Shown in pieces: positions 6,198 to 15,504 of a DNA stretch of 64,000 nucleotides. A model generated the notes under the pieces. It ran no database searches. It saw only the letters and a program-made list of their open reading frames with translations, and had not been told where the DNA came from. The DNA lies in contig NZ_JAAKXY010000003.1 in the NCBI RefSeq assembly GCF_011043775.1, positions 558,001 to 622,000 on the forward strand. Reading direction: 5' to 3'. This DNA comes from Natronolimnobius sp. AArcel1 (lineage in GTDB: Archaea; Halobacteriota; Halobacteria; Halobacteriales; Natrialbaceae). The position numbers and the translations under genes are program-made. Position 1 is the stretch's first letter. Each line of letters opens with the position of its first letter.

Positions 6198-9155
6198 ATG
6201 CGAGTCTCGCAGTTGTGGCGGCACTCAAGCGCATGGCAACTCGGAATCGGAGTGGCGACATCGCTCGGGATGGTCTCGAGTGGCCACCTCGGGCCAATCG
6301 GTCAGATTCGGTGGGGCGACCGCGGACTCGAGATGGCCCCGTGGGTTGCAATCGTGACTGGCGTGGTCCTCTTTGCGGGCGTTTCCGTCGCCGTCGTTGC
6401 ACTCACACGACAGTCATCGACTGAAACCACCCACCTCGAGGACAGCACGACCACTGCAGATCACGACGAGTCCGTACTGCCTACCGATGCTCCCACGTCA
6501 GATCTACCGGCAGTCATTTCGGGCACAGATACCGCTGCAAGCCAGTTAGCACTCGTCCAGACAGACCACGGCGAGTGGACGTGGCGCGCGCTCCATCTCG
6601 AGGCGTTGGCCGAGAGTCCCACCTCTGCAGACTCGAGTACGACGGCCGTTGATCAGGGCTCACAGCTCCAGACAGCACTCGAGCGTGCCAGCGTTCGCGA
6701 ACTGTCCGACGCGGCGATTCGCCTCTCGAACGACGATGGTGACTGGACGTGGACGCTTATCCGTCCTAGTGGCGACACAGTTGCAACCGCTGCAAGTGAG
6801 TTCGACGATCTCGAGACGGTCGCAACGGCAGTAAGCCAGCTCAAAGATCGAGGTCCGGATGGAACACGCATCGATATCGGATCGGGGGCGTTTACCCTCA
6901 CGGAACGCGACGAGCGCTGGTACTGGCGATTGGTTGACGACGAGCGGACGCCGTTGGCAGTCAGCCCCGACGGAACCCTCCACCGAGACGAGGCCGCGGC
7001 AACCGCCGAAACCGTCGGTTCGCTGCTCGCGGATGCCCGGTGTATCGACGCCGAAACGGGTGCCGTTGAACTCCACCGCAGCGAGGATGGACCCGGTCGC
7101 TGGACGTGGCGACTCCTCGATAGCCAAGCCACTGAACTGCTCACCGCAACCGCGACGTTCGACGACCGGACAGGTGCTGAAGCGGCCGCGACGACCGCAC
7201 TCGAGGGTATCGAGTCGGCTGCCGTCCTCGCTGTCGACCAGTGTGCCTACGATTGTTACCCTGACGCAGGTGTCTGGCAGTGGCGACTCGTCGATGACAC
7301 GGATCAAGTCGTGGCTCGAGGGGCGACCGCTCGTCACTCACACGAGCAGACCAGACAGGCAATCAACCACTTTCGGAACGCGATACCGGATGCGACCATT
7401 ACAGATTTCGAGGACGCAGTGTACGAAATCCACCCGGCAGGTGCCGTTCTCGAGCGCGATACAGCGTCTGACAGGACGACACAGTCTGAGACAGCTGACA
7501 GAAGTGGCGACGACAGCGTTGACAGCGTCGCAGCCGCTGGCCAGTGGAACTGGCGGCTAGTAACTGATGACCGCACGTGTCTCGCAGTCAGTCCGGAGCC
7601 GTCAGCCGATGCCGGGCGCGCAAGAGCACAACTTGATCGGCTCCGAGAACAAGGTCACAATGCAACCCTTTGCTCGTTCGAAACCGCCGCGTTTCGAGTC
7701 TACCAGAGCGAGAACGGCGAGTGGCGGTGGCGGCTGCTCGATGCCGGCGGAACCGTCCTCGACGATAGCGACGCCGCCCATGACTCGCGTAACGAAGCGA
7801 TCGAAGCGATGCTAACGCTCAAAGAGCGCGCACCCGATGCGGCCGTCGTTGAAGTCGAAACCGCGACGTTCGAACTGTACACCGTCGGCGAGGAGTGGTC
7901 GTGGCGACTGCTCGACGACGCCGGGATGCTTGTCGCAACCGCACCAACCCGATATCCGAGTGTAGACGCCGCGAGAGAGGCTGCTGACCGCGTTCAAACA
8001 CACTCGAGTGCAGACAGCGTCACGATGGACCGGGCGACGTTCCAACCGTACACCAACTGCGACGGGGACGATGGCACCACTAGGACCGACGAACCGACAC
8101 CTACAGCCACCGAGGCCGGCACCGCTGCAGAAACACCTCGCTGGCACTGGCGTGTTGTCCACCCAAGCGGCGAGCTACTTGCCGTCTCGGGACGTGGGTT
8201 CGCCACGCGCGATGCCCTTCTCGAGCAGATCGACGAGCTTCGGGAAGTAGCGATGACCGAGCAGGTAGAGACCACAGGTCCCGTCACCGTCCAACTCGTC
8301 GGAGAAGAGTCCTGTCGGTTCCGCCTCATCAATCGCAATCGGACGCCCATCGCCGAATCGACACGGACGTACGAGACCCGCGAACGCGCACGCACCGCGA
8401 TCGCTGCCCTCGAGCGCACTACCTCCAGCGTCCCGGTCTTTACGATTGATGACGCCGTGATCTGGCTCGAGCGCGCAGCCGACGGCGACGACGGTGCATC
8501 TGATAGCGCGAGCGATGAAGCTGATGGTGCCAACGTGGCGGTCGAGACAGCGACCGAAAGCGGTGACGGGCACGATTCAACCTGGCGCTGGACACTGCTC
8601 GATGCGGATCGAACAGTGCTTGCACGCTCGCCGACGCAAACGACGAAGACCGCGCTGCAAACACAAATCGACAGGATGCGCCGACTCGCGCCACACGCCT
8701 CGCCAGTCGCGCTCACCGGTGTCTCGTTTGATCTCGTCGAGGCGCCAGACTCTGGGTCGGGTCCACCCACGGCTGCGGACGACGCTAGTGACCACACTGA
8801 CGAAATAACTCGAGCAGGCTGGCAGTGGCGACTCCTCGAAGCCAACGGTGACCCGGTCGCAGTCGATGCCCGCCCCGGTGGGTCGAAAGCCGACGTTCAC
8901 GAGCGAGTCGCAAGCATCCAAAAGCTACTGGCCGCAGCAGACGTCATCACCCTCGAGGAGCCAGTGATCGAACTGTACGGTGATGAGGAGTGGGCGTGGC
9001 GACTGATCGATACGACCGGCGACCCCGTCCTCGAAAGTACACAGACGTACCCGACACGGCAGGCTGTAACGGACGCGATTGCGACAATGCAATCGAGAGT
9101 CCCCACAGGCGAGATCACCGTCGTTGACGACGATTCGAACTCAGAGTCAGGGTGA
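6198..9155 (+). CDS. Membrane-anchored protein with about 13 tandem YegP/DUF1508-like units
   Basis: A hydrophobic segment near residues 46-70 (MAPWVAIVTGVVLFAGVSVA) anchors the N-terminus. The remaining roughly 900 residues are about 13 diverged repeats of some 65-75 residues. Each has a W-x-W-(R/T)-L-(I/L/V) strand (GEWRWRLLDAGGTVL, EEWSWRLLDDAGMLV, AGWQWRLLEANGDPV), a short 'A.S' strand, a helix such as 'SRNEAIEAMLTLKERAPDA', and a closing strand before the next unit. This is the plan of the small YegP/UPF0339 (DUF1508) domain, normally found in one or two copies. Acidic Ser/Thr-rich linkers separate some units. The role of the family is unclear, and the array may be a scaffold or a binding surface. 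The start could be the ATG at 6333 rather than 6198, which would put the anchor at the very N-terminus. The 3' end overlaps the convergent sugar transferase by 9 nt. Confidence 0.8.
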   Translation: MRVSQLWRHSSAWQLGIGVATSLGMVSSGHLGPIGQIRWGDRGLEMAPWVAIVTGVVLFAGVSVAVVALTRQSSTETTHLEDSTTTADHDESVLPTDAPTSDLPAVISGTDTAASQLALVQTDHGEWTWRALHLEALAESPTSADSSTTAVDQGSQLQTALERASVRELSDAAIRLSNDDGDWTWTLIRPSGDTVATAASEFDDLETVATAVSQLKDRGPDGTRIDIGSGAFTLTERDERWYWRLVDDERTPLAVSPDGTLHRDEAAATAETVGSLLADARCIDAETGAVELHRSEDGPGRWTWRLLDSQATELLTATATFDDRTGAEAAATTALEGIESAAVLAVDQCAYDCYPDAGVWQWRLVDDTDQVVARGATARHSHEQTRQAINHFRNAIPDATITDFEDAVYEIHPAGAVLERDTASDRTTQSETADRSGDDSVDSVAAAGQWNWRLVTDDRTCLAVSPEPSADAGRARAQLDRLREQGHNATLCSFETAAFRVYQSENGEWRWRLLDAGGTVLDDSDAAHDSRNEAIEAMLTLKERAPDAAVVEVETATFELYTVGEEWSWRLLDDAGMLVATAPTRYPSVDAAREAADRVQTHSSADSVTMDRATFQPYTNCDGDDGTTRTDEPTPTATEAGTAAETPRWHWRVVHPSGELLAVSGRGFATRDALLEQIDELREVAMTEQVETTGPVTVQLVGEESCRFRLINRNRTPIAESTRTYETRERARTAIAALERTTSSVPVFTIDDAVIWLERAADGDDGASDSASDEADGANVAVETATESGDGHDSTWRWTLLDADRTVLARSPTQTTKTALQTQIDRMRRLAPHASPVALTGVSFDLVEAPDSGSGPPTAADDASDHTDEITRAGWQWRLLEANGDPVAVDARPGGSKADVHERVASIQKLLAAADVITLEEPVIELYGDEEWAWRLIDTTGDPVLESTQTYPTRQAVTDAIATMQSRVPTGEITVVDDDSNSESG

Positions 9156-10679
9156 CCTATCTAACTGCACCGTTGCAACGATGTCCTCGAGCACTTTCCA
9201 GACCTGTCGGACGACGATTTTGACGTCGAGCCAGAACGACTGGCGGCGGATGTACTCGAGGTCATAGCGCAGTTTCGTGTTCGGGTCCGTGCTCTTGGCA
9301 TCATTAATTTGGGCCAGACCCGTGAGTCCGGGTTTGACAAACCAGCGCTTGCGCCAGGCAGGGGCGTCTTCCTCGAGGAGCACCTCCTCTTCTGTCCAGG
9401 CTGCTCGCGGGCCGACGACACTCATATCGCCGACGAAGATCGACCACAGCTGCGGGAGTTCGTCTAGATGCGTTGTCCGGAGAATCGATCCCGTGCGCGT
9501 GATTCGGTCGTTTTCCTCGTCCTCGGATGGCGTTGCGGACTCGCCTTCGGGAACCATTGAGCGGAACTTGTAGACCGGAAACGTCTCACCGAAGCCAGCG
9601 GTGCGGTCCTGACTGTACAGCACTGGACCGGGGCTATCGAGTTTGACCGCCGCCGCGAGGACGAGCATGAGCGGGGCGAAGACGAGCAATCCGACCGCGG
9701 CGAAGACAATATCAAACAGCCGTTTGAACAGATGGTCCAGTGGGTCCCATGGCTCGAGGTCAACGTCAACCAGCGTACCGACGTCACCTTTCGAGACGAG
9801 GACGCTGTCTGCGTACTCTCGATGGACTTTCGCATCGACGCCGTGTTCGTGGCAGGCATCCAGTGCGCCAAAGAACTCCGCGCGATCGGCACGCTGAAAC
9901 GCCAAGACGACTGTATCGATATCGTGTTCGACAAGCGTATCCTCGAGTCGTGAGAGTCCGCCAAGTCGTGCGAGTGACTCGAGATTGAGCGGTTGGTGAC
10001 CAGCCGTTTCGCGTTCGGCGTCGTCACGGGAGAGTGGCTTGGATGCCATCTCGAGTCCGCCGTCCGCGCGCATCTTGTCGGTTGATTCATCGTCAACCGT
10101 GCGCTCGTCGAACATAAATTGGCCGGCAGTCGATGGACAGAGATAGCCCAGAACGGGGGCATCGATTTCGGGCGCGATGCGTTCGATCTGTGCCAGATCA
10201 TCCCCAACGATCAGGGTCCTCCCGTTGGTGCCGGCAGGTCGTCGCCGGATCCAGACGAACCACGCCGGAATCACAATCGCGAGCAGGCCGACAATCATCG
10301 CGAGTGTCGCCCGCGGGAGTCGGTGTGACCACTTGAAGTATCCCAGTGCGGCCAGTCCCAACCCGGCGACGAACACGCGCTTTTGGGCCATGACGATAGT
10401 ATCGAGGAACCGGCGTGGACGCGGTTTGTATAACGGCAGGAGGGCGATGGTCACAGCAATAACACTCAGCAAAATCGCCCAGCCCAGCGATCCGTTCGTG
10501 AGGACCGTCACCTCGAGACGGTTGAAAAGTGGTACGTGCGTCGTGAAGATTGTTTGGGAAACGGGGTGGTTGGCGACACTCACAGTGGCGACGGTAAGTC
10601 CGATAACTCCAAGCAGCGCGACCACACGGTACCGCCAGCCAGTCAGCATTCGTTCCGAGCAAGCGGCCGGGAGCGGCAT
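9147..10679 (-). CDS. Polyprenyl-phosphate sugar phosphotransferase (bacterial sugar transferase family)
   Basis: This 510-residue protein has about five N-terminal membrane helices, then a nucleotide-binding-like region (about 150-300) with 'TLIVGDDLAQIERIAPEIDA'. A further helix (IVFAAVGLLVFAPLMLVLAA, about 340-360) leads into the catalytic domain, which has the family motifs 'KLDSPGPVLYSQDR' and 'VYKFRSM', 'LDELPQLWSI', 'GPR' and 'KPGLTGLAQI'. The enzyme transfers a sugar 1-phosphate from a nucleotide sugar to a lipid carrier, the first step in glycan or exopolysaccharide assembly. It is of full WbaP/EPS-type length. No other glycan assembly genes sit beside it. It is convergent with the YegP-repeat gene. 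Confidence 0.9.
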   Translation of the reverse strand: MPLPAACSERMLTGWRYRVVALLGVIGLTVATVSVANHPVSQTIFTTHVPLFNRLEVTVLTNGSLGWAILLSVIAVTIALLPLYKPRPRRFLDTIVMAQKRVFVAGLGLAALGYFKWSHRLPRATLAMIVGLLAIVIPAWFVWIRRRPAGTNGRTLIVGDDLAQIERIAPEIDAPVLGYLCPSTAGQFMFDERTVDDESTDKMRADGGLEMASKPLSRDDAERETAGHQPLNLESLARLGGLSRLEDTLVEHDIDTVVLAFQRADRAEFFGALDACHEHGVDAKVHREYADSVLVSKGDVGTLVDVDLEPWDPLDHLFKRLFDIVFAAVGLLVFAPLMLVLAAAVKLDSPGPVLYSQDRTAGFGETFPVYKFRSMVPEGESATPSEDEENDRITRTGSILRTTHLDELPQLWSIFVGDMSVVGPRAAWTEEEVLLEEDAPAWRKRWFVKPGLTGLAQINDAKSTDPNTKLRYDLEYIRRQSFWLDVKIVVRQVWKVLEDIVATVQLDRSP

Positions 10680-10802
10680 AAACTTGTTGAACGTATTAAT
10701 ACTCCTGTTTCCAGATCATTTTATCGGCAGATATCTAGAATCCAACGAGCACGAAGAACAATGTTCGAACAGAGCTGCCGTCAAACGCCCTTCTCGAGGT
10801 AG

Positions 10803-11240
10803 TTATCGGACGATCGTCACTGGAACACTTGCACGACGGGTGACCGTTTCGGCAACGCTTCCAAGCAACAATCTGGCGACTCCAGACCGGCCGTGACTCC
10901 CCATGACGATCTGGTCGACATCGTGTTTATCCGCGTAGTCGACGATCAGCCGGGCCGGTTGGCCAGTTTCAACGCTCGTCTCGAGCGTCCCCGAGACCCC
11001 ACCCTGCTCGGCAGCGCGGTCGCGGGCTTGCTCACAGAGGGATTCGCCTCGCTTGCGCACGCGATCCTGTGTCTGTGGGTCGGCGTAGCCCCCACCGCCG
11101 TAGTCACTCGCGACACCGTCAGCTGGGTTGACGACGTGTAACATCGTAATCCGGTCATCACCGTGCGCAGAGACCGCGTGATCGAGTGCCGCCCACGCCT
11201 GCGGTGAGCCATCGATCGGAACGAGGACGTGTGTTGTCAT
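10803..11240 (-). CDS. Universal stress protein, UspA family
   Basis: The 145 residues fit a single Usp domain. The N-terminal strand is 'HVLVPIDGSPQAWAALDHAV' and the C-terminal ATP-binding signature G-x2-G-x9-G-S appears as GSHGRSGVARLLLGSVAETV. These proteins bind ATP or related nucleotides and accumulate under stress. The gene is monocistronic and divergent from the small membrane protein genes that begin at 11367. Confidence 0.93.
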   Translation of the reverse strand: MTTHVLVPIDGSPQAWAALDHAVSAHGDDRITMLHVVNPADGVASDYGGGGYADPQTQDRVRKRGESLCEQARDRAAEQGGVSGTLETSVETGQPARLIVDYADKHDVDQIVMGSHGRSGVARLLLGSVAETVTRRASVPVTIVR

Positions 11241-11366
11241 ACCTCTCCTACGTGGTGGCGGTCAAAAAGTCCCCGCCTCGAGTGGGTGGCTGTCTCCAAA
11301 ACACACGGTACACGCAGTCAGCGAAAACACAATGTCCAAGTGGGTTATCGACGAGTGCCAGACAAG

Positions 11367-11900
11367 ATGCGTTTTCGCGCGCGACTCATGGTCGCTGTCG
11401 TGCTCATTGTGATACTTGGTGGCCTTGTCGTTCATCACGGTATCACACATGATGAGCACTGGCCACACCCAACCGGCGATGAACTCCAGGAAGACTACGA
11501 CGCGTTCGTCGGTGAGCAGGTACTCCTGTTCGGTACCGTCGAGGAGCGTGACTCCAATAGCGAAACGACACTCGTCCGGGTGACAGACTCCGCAGATAAC
11601 GTCGCGGCCGACCTCGAGGTAGACGGAATCGACGACTCAGTCGAACCGGGCGGCTTCGTCCAAGTATACGGCATCCTCGAGGCCGACCGAACGATGGACG
11701 CCGACCAAGCCGTGGTCGTCGACGAAAGCGCCGGTGCGACGATGTACAAACACGTCACATCCGTTCTCGGAATCGGTCTCGCCATTGCCGCTTTTTTCCG
11801 GTACTGGCGGCCCTCGCGTTCGACGCTTGGTTTCGAAGCACGGGAGTCGTCGCAATCGGAAGGCCGTGCATCGGCGGCGGAGGTGTCCGAGGATGGCTGA
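11367..11900 (+). CDS. Small membrane protein with an OB-like external domain
   Basis: I start it at the ATG at 11367, because the upstream extension has no membrane or domain character. The product has 177 residues. An N-terminal helix (LMVAVVLIVILGGLVVHHGI) is followed by a beta-rich domain (about 45-120), where phrases such as 'GEQVLLFGTVEERDSNSETTLVRVTD' and 'GGFVQVYGILEADRTMDADQAVVVDE' resemble an OB fold. A second helix (about 125-145) leads to a hydrophilic C-terminus. No specific family is recognised. The stop overlaps the next start by 8 nt, so the two genes are very likely translated from one mRNA. Confidence 0.72.
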   Translation: MRFRARLMVAVVLIVILGGLVVHHGITHDEHWPHPTGDELQEDYDAFVGEQVLLFGTVEERDSNSETTLVRVTDSADNVAADLEVDGIDDSVEPGGFVQVYGILEADRTMDADQAVVVDESAGATMYKHVTSVLGIGLAIAAFFRYWRPSRSTLGFEARESSQSEGRASAAEVSEDG

Positions 11901-12399
11901 ACTGCTTTCGCATGTGCTCATTGCGTACACGCTCGCAACAATAGCAAGCTGGCGACTCGAATGGCTGACGCGCCGGTGGGTTGCCATCGCGATGATCGGC
12001 GCGTTGATCCCCGACGTGAATCGAGTTGGACTGTTCGTCAGCGACGCGACGCTCGAGCGTCTCGTTGGTGTTCCTGTGAGCGTCGATGCGATTCACACGC
12101 TCGGTGGCGTAGTGGTGCTGTCCGGAATTGGCGCGATGGTGCTTTCAGCCCACCAGCGTCGCGCGTTCGGAGTGTTACTCGCTGGCGCACTGTCGCATCT
12201 GCTTGTTGACGGGCTGAAAGCCTATGCTGACGGCGCTGCGGATGCGTGGCTCTACCCACTGACGTGGTATCGCCATCCGACGCCAAATCTGTACGTTTCG
12301 TCCGATCCAACGGTGCTGGTCGTCACTGTCGTCGGCGCGCTCGCGGTCGTCGTCTGTGATCGGATTCTACGCGAGCGCGGACTGGTCGCCACATCCTGA
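11893..12399 (+). CDS. Membrane-bound metal-dependent hydrolase-like protein (YdjM/DUF457 type)
   Basis: The ATG at 11893 gives 168 residues and an 8-nt overlap with the preceding gene. The sequence has four or five hydrophobic helices and the family's spaced polar signature: H near the start (MAELLSHVLIAYTLA), 'ALIPDVNRVG', 'VDAIHTLGG' and 'GALSHLLVDGLKAY'. These H and D residues inside membrane helices are the putative metal ligands of the LexA-regulated YdjM-like membrane hydrolases. The substrate is unknown. The pairing with the OB-like membrane protein suggests that they act together. Confidence 0.75.
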   Translation: MAELLSHVLIAYTLATIASWRLEWLTRRWVAIAMIGALIPDVNRVGLFVSDATLERLVGVPVSVDAIHTLGGVVVLSGIGAMVLSAHQRRAFGVLLAGALSHLLVDGLKAYADGAADAWLYPLTWYRHPTPNLYVSSDPTVLVVTVVGALAVVVCDRILRERGLVATS

Positions 12400-12474
12400 C
12401 TGTGCCTTTCGCTGAGAGTCGATACGTTTTGCCGCTTTACCAAGCCGCTTGGCCCGAACGACAGAGATGACAGT

Positions 12475-13221
12475 ATGGGAACGCAGGTCACCGTCTGGAA
12501 CGAATTCGTCCACGAACAGGAAAACGACACCGTCACAGACCTCTATCCCGATGGCATTCACGCGACTATCGCGGAGACACTCGAGGAGCATGGATTCGAC
12601 ACTCAAACCGCCACCCTGCAAGAGCCCGAACACGGTCTCACTGAGGACGTCCTCAAAGAGACAGACGTGCTCACCTGGTGGGGCCACACTGCCCACGACG
12701 AAGTCGACGACGAAATCGTCGAGCGGGTCAAACAGCACGTCCTCGAGGGGATGGGCCTGCTCGTCTTGCACTCAGGACACTTCTCGAAGATTTTCCGCGA
12801 ACTGATGGGCACCACCTGCGCGCTCAAATGGCGCGAGGCAGCCGAACGCGAGCGCCTCTGGGTCGTCGAACCAAGCCACCCAATCGCCGACGGCATCGAC
12901 GAGTACATCCAACTCGAGGAAGCGGAGATGTACGGCGAGCACTTCGACATCCCACAACCCGAGACGCTCGTCTTCAATTCGTGGTTCGAAGGCGGCGAAG
13001 TGTTCCGCTCGGGCTGTTGTTACCGCCGTGGCAGCGGGAAAATCTTCTACTTCCGGCCGGGCCACGAGACCTACCCCGTCTATCACAACGAGGAGATTCA
13101 ACAAGTGCTTGCAAACGCCGTCGAGTGGGCTGCGCCAAGTGACGACCTCTCAGAACCAGTTCGAGGCAATCACGACCCACTCGAGGAAATCGACACGAGC
13201 GACGATCGGACGGTTCACTAA
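12475..13221 (+). CDS. ThuA-like class I glutamine amidotransferase-fold protein
   Basis: The 248 residues match the ThuA (trehalose utilisation) family. The features are '[12 protein letters not shown]' at the start, '[22 protein letters not shown]' (about 62-83), '[22 protein letters not shown]' (about 92-113) and '[18 protein letters not shown]' (about 188-205). Members have a flavodoxin or GATase-like fold, are associated with disaccharide and sugar-derivative catabolism, and lack the classical glutaminase triad. The gene stands close to an aldo-keto reductase and an esterase on the opposite strand. The precise reaction is not established. Confidence 0.85.
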   Translation: MGTQVTVWNEFVHEQENDTVTDLYPDGIHATIAETLEEHGFDTQTATLQEPEHGLTEDVLKETDVLTWWGHTAHDEVDDEIVERVKQHVLEGMGLLVLHSGHFSKIFRELMGTTCALKWREAAERERLWVVEPSHPIADGIDEYIQLEEAEMYGEHFDIPQPETLVFNSWFEGGEVFRSGCCYRRGSGKIFYFRPGHETYPVYHNEEIQQVLANAVEWAAPSDDLSEPVRGNHDPLEEIDTSDDRTVH

Positions 13222-13252
13222 CTCGACTCCGGCGTGAGCGCGACCGCCTTTT

Positions 13253-14098
13253 TCACTGTGGAATCCCCCACACGTCGCTCTCCCAGTCGCGTGCGGGCGT
13301 ATCGTACACTGGCTCGTTGCGGTCGCGTTCGTCGAGGCGCTGACGATCCTCGCTCGAGAGTTCCCAGTCGAACAGCGCGTAGTTATCCGCAATGTGCTCG
13401 GGCGTTGTCGACCGCGGGAGGACAACAACGTCGCGCTCGATAGCCCACCGAAGGACGATCTGTGCGGGCGATTTCTCGTATTCGTCGGCCAGTTCCTGAA
13501 CGACCTCGTCTTCGAAGACCTCGGTTCGGCCAAGCGGTGCTGCCGCCTCGAGGACGGTATCCGTGTCCTCGCAGTATTCAACAAGATCGGGGCGCTGGAA
13601 CCAGGGGTGGAACTCGATCTGGTTGACTGCAATCGGCACGTCGGAAACGTGCTGGGCGGCGCTCAACTGGTAGGCGCTGAAGTTCGAGACCCCAACGTTG
13701 CGGACGAGTCCCTCCTCGTGAAGCGTCTCCATCGCGTGCATCGTTTCCCGAACCGAAATCGCCGGGTTGGGCCAGTGGATCAGATACAGATCGAGGTAGT
13801 CGGTTCCCAACTTCTCGAGGCTGTCCCTACAGGAGGCGATCACGTCGTCGTAGTGGAGGTTCTTCGCGAGCACCTTCGACGTGAGAAAGAGGTCATCGCG
13901 GTCGACATCAGCGTCGGCGAGCGTCTCGCCGATTTCGGCTTCGTTCATGTACCCCTCGGCCGTGTCGATGTGCGTGTAGCCCGTCTCGAGTGCGGCTTGG
14001 ACCGACTTTTGGACGGTTTCACCCTCGAGTTCCCACGTGCCAAAGCCGATCATCGGCAGTTCGTCGCCACTCGGCAGCGTCTTTGTTGGGACTGTCAT
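13253..14098 (-). CDS. Aldo/keto reductase
   Basis: The start is placed at the ATG ending at 14098, since the longer frame adds 109 residues of unrelated sequence. The resulting 281 residues begin 'MTVPTKTLPSGDELPMIGFG'. The catalytic tetrad of the family is visible: Asp and Tyr in 'HIDTAEGYMNE', Lys in 'LTSKVLAKN' and His in 'LYLIHWPNP'. The C-terminal NADPH-binding part has 'LPRSTTPEHIADN'. It should be a cytoplasmic NAD(P)H-dependent reductase of aldehydes or sugars, similar to 2,5-diketo-gluconate reductases. It is transcribed toward ThuA. Confidence 0.92.
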   Translation of the reverse strand: MTVPTKTLPSGDELPMIGFGTWELEGETVQKSVQAALETGYTHIDTAEGYMNEAEIGETLADADVDRDDLFLTSKVLAKNLHYDDVIASCRDSLEKLGTDYLDLYLIHWPNPAISVRETMHAMETLHEEGLVRNVGVSNFSAYQLSAAQHVSDVPIAVNQIEFHPWFQRPDLVEYCEDTDTVLEAAAPLGRTEVFEDEVVQELADEYEKSPAQIVLRWAIERDVVVLPRSTTPEHIADNYALFDWELSSEDRQRLDERDRNEPVYDTPARDWESDVWGIPQ

Positions 14099-14183
14099 CG
14101 GTCCATAGTACTGATGAGAAAGCCAATAAAGTGCTGATTGCGGCGGGCTGTGGGTGGTTTTCGCTGGTCCGTCACACACACCG

Positions 14184-15248
14184 TTACCGCGACGCAGATC
14201 CGTCGCCGGCACCCTCTCGAAGCGTTCGCTCAAGGAACGTGCCGATCGCGTCTGGTCCCGCTGGCGGGTGCGAAACGAGCAATGGGCCGGTCGTCGTTTC
14301 GTCGCATTCCGTGCGGGTCGTTGCAGTCGCGGTAACGGTCTGGGCGTGGTCGCCCGACTCGAGGGCGGCCATGGCCGTCCGCTCGGAGTCGCCACCCCAG
14401 ACGTGACCGAGGTCGTGCAGGTCATAGAACGCTGCGTCGACGCCTGCGTTCGCCAGTTCGTCGAACAGCAGGCAGCTCTGCTCGACGGATACGACCTCGT
14501 CCTCGCGGCCGTGCATGATGCAAAACGGTGGATCGTCCGGCGTCACGTAGGTGACTGGACTCGCGCGTCGGGCGCGGTCTTGGTTTGCCGACAGCGGCCC
14601 ACCCAACAGGAGCGACTCGGGTGTCTCCTCGATACCCGGCAACTCGAGCAGGTCGTGGACTCCGTACCAGTCGATGACGGCCTGTACCGCGCCCGATTCG
14701 GTGGGTTCGACCGCTTTTCTGACGGACTCAGCTGGGTAGGCGTCGCCAGCGATGTCGGTGACGTCATCAACGACGCCGGCCAGTGCCGCCAGATGGCCAC
14801 CCGCAGAGGACCCCCACGCTGCGATGTGCTCCCCGTTGAAGCCGTACGTGTCGGCATGTGCACGACACCACCGGATCGCCGCCTTCACGTCGATGATCGG
14901 GTCAGGGAAGACGCCACGCGGCGTCGGGTTCTCCGGGTCGACGTCGAACGGGAGGTCGACATCGTCGGGAACCGCCGCCAGCCGGTAGCTCACGCTTGCG
15001 AGTGCACAGTTCCATTCGGCCGCGAACCGCTCGAGGTCGGGGGCGTTCTTCCGAGTCTCGTAGATCCACGCACCGCCGTGAATGTAGACCACCAGCGGTG
15101 GCCGGTTGTCGCCGGCATCGGGTTTGGGGACGTAGAGATCGAGTTTCAGGTCGCCAGCGTCGCGCTCGGCGTAGGTAAGGTCCTCGTGGACGACGACGAC
15201 GGAGGGATCGTCCGCGTTCGACTCGGAATACGCTGTCATTACGAACAC
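14184..15248 (-). CDS. Alpha/beta hydrolase (esterase/lipase, BD-FAE/HSL-like)
   Basis: This 354-residue protein has the oxyanion motif 'VYIHGGAWI' (about 53-61), the nucleophile elbow 'AWGSSAGGHLAAL' (Ser about 147), an Asp in 'MHGREDEVVSVEQS' and the catalytic His in 'LHDLGHVWGG'. It resembles carboxylesterases that act on short acyl or feruloyl esters, and it has no signal peptide. The C-terminal 60 or so residues are low in complexity and may not be part of the fold. The ATG three codons later (15239) is an equally good start. Confidence 0.87.
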   Translation of the reverse strand: MFVMTAYSESNADDPSVVVVHEDLTYAERDAGDLKLDLYVPKPDAGDNRPPLVVYIHGGAWIYETRKNAPDLERFAAEWNCALASVSYRLAAVPDDVDLPFDVDPENPTPRGVFPDPIIDVKAAIRWCRAHADTYGFNGEHIAAWGSSAGGHLAALAGVVDDVTDIAGDAYPAESVRKAVEPTESGAVQAVIDWYGVHDLLELPGIEETPESLLLGGPLSANQDRARRASPVTYVTPDDPPFCIMHGREDEVVSVEQSCLLFDELANAGVDAAFYDLHDLGHVWGGDSERTAMAALESGDHAQTVTATATTRTECDETTTGPLLVSHPPAGPDAIGTFLERTLREGAGDGSASR

Positions 15249-15300
15249 AGGTCGTACTGGCTGGGCCTAAGAATTTCCGTGTCGGAACCGTCGGCCGGAT

Positions 15301-15388
15301 CTCATACGGTTTACTGTAAGTCATTTCCGGCGCAACCGCCGTCCGGGTCGCGGTTACGCCGGTAAACCGTTACAGCAATCCGTATCAG
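15301..15388. repeat. Long imperfect palindromic intergenic element
   Basis: The left arm CTCATACGGTTTACTGTAA pairs imperfectly with TTACAGCAATCCGTATCAG, and the inner arm TTTCCGGCGCAACCG pairs with CGGTTACGCCGGTAAA. The arms span about 38 bp each around a short GC-rich loop. It lies between the esterase start and the VOC gene end. The form is that of a REP-like or miniature mobile element, or a structured terminator. Confidence 0.6.
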
Positions 15389-15504
15389 TGGTGCCCGCGT
15401 ACTGCACGCTCGAGTGGATGGACTCCCTCGAGCGGACCACTGTCACATTCCAAACTGCGACCGCAAAAAAATGCGAACGCGAGTGCGAGTGCAAGTGAGC
15501 CCGC

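Noticed and set aside
14154-15365. A 403-residue plus-strand frame opposite the esterase
   Set aside because: The minus strand carries a full set of hydrolase motifs here; the plus frame is Arg- and Val-rich without any motif.
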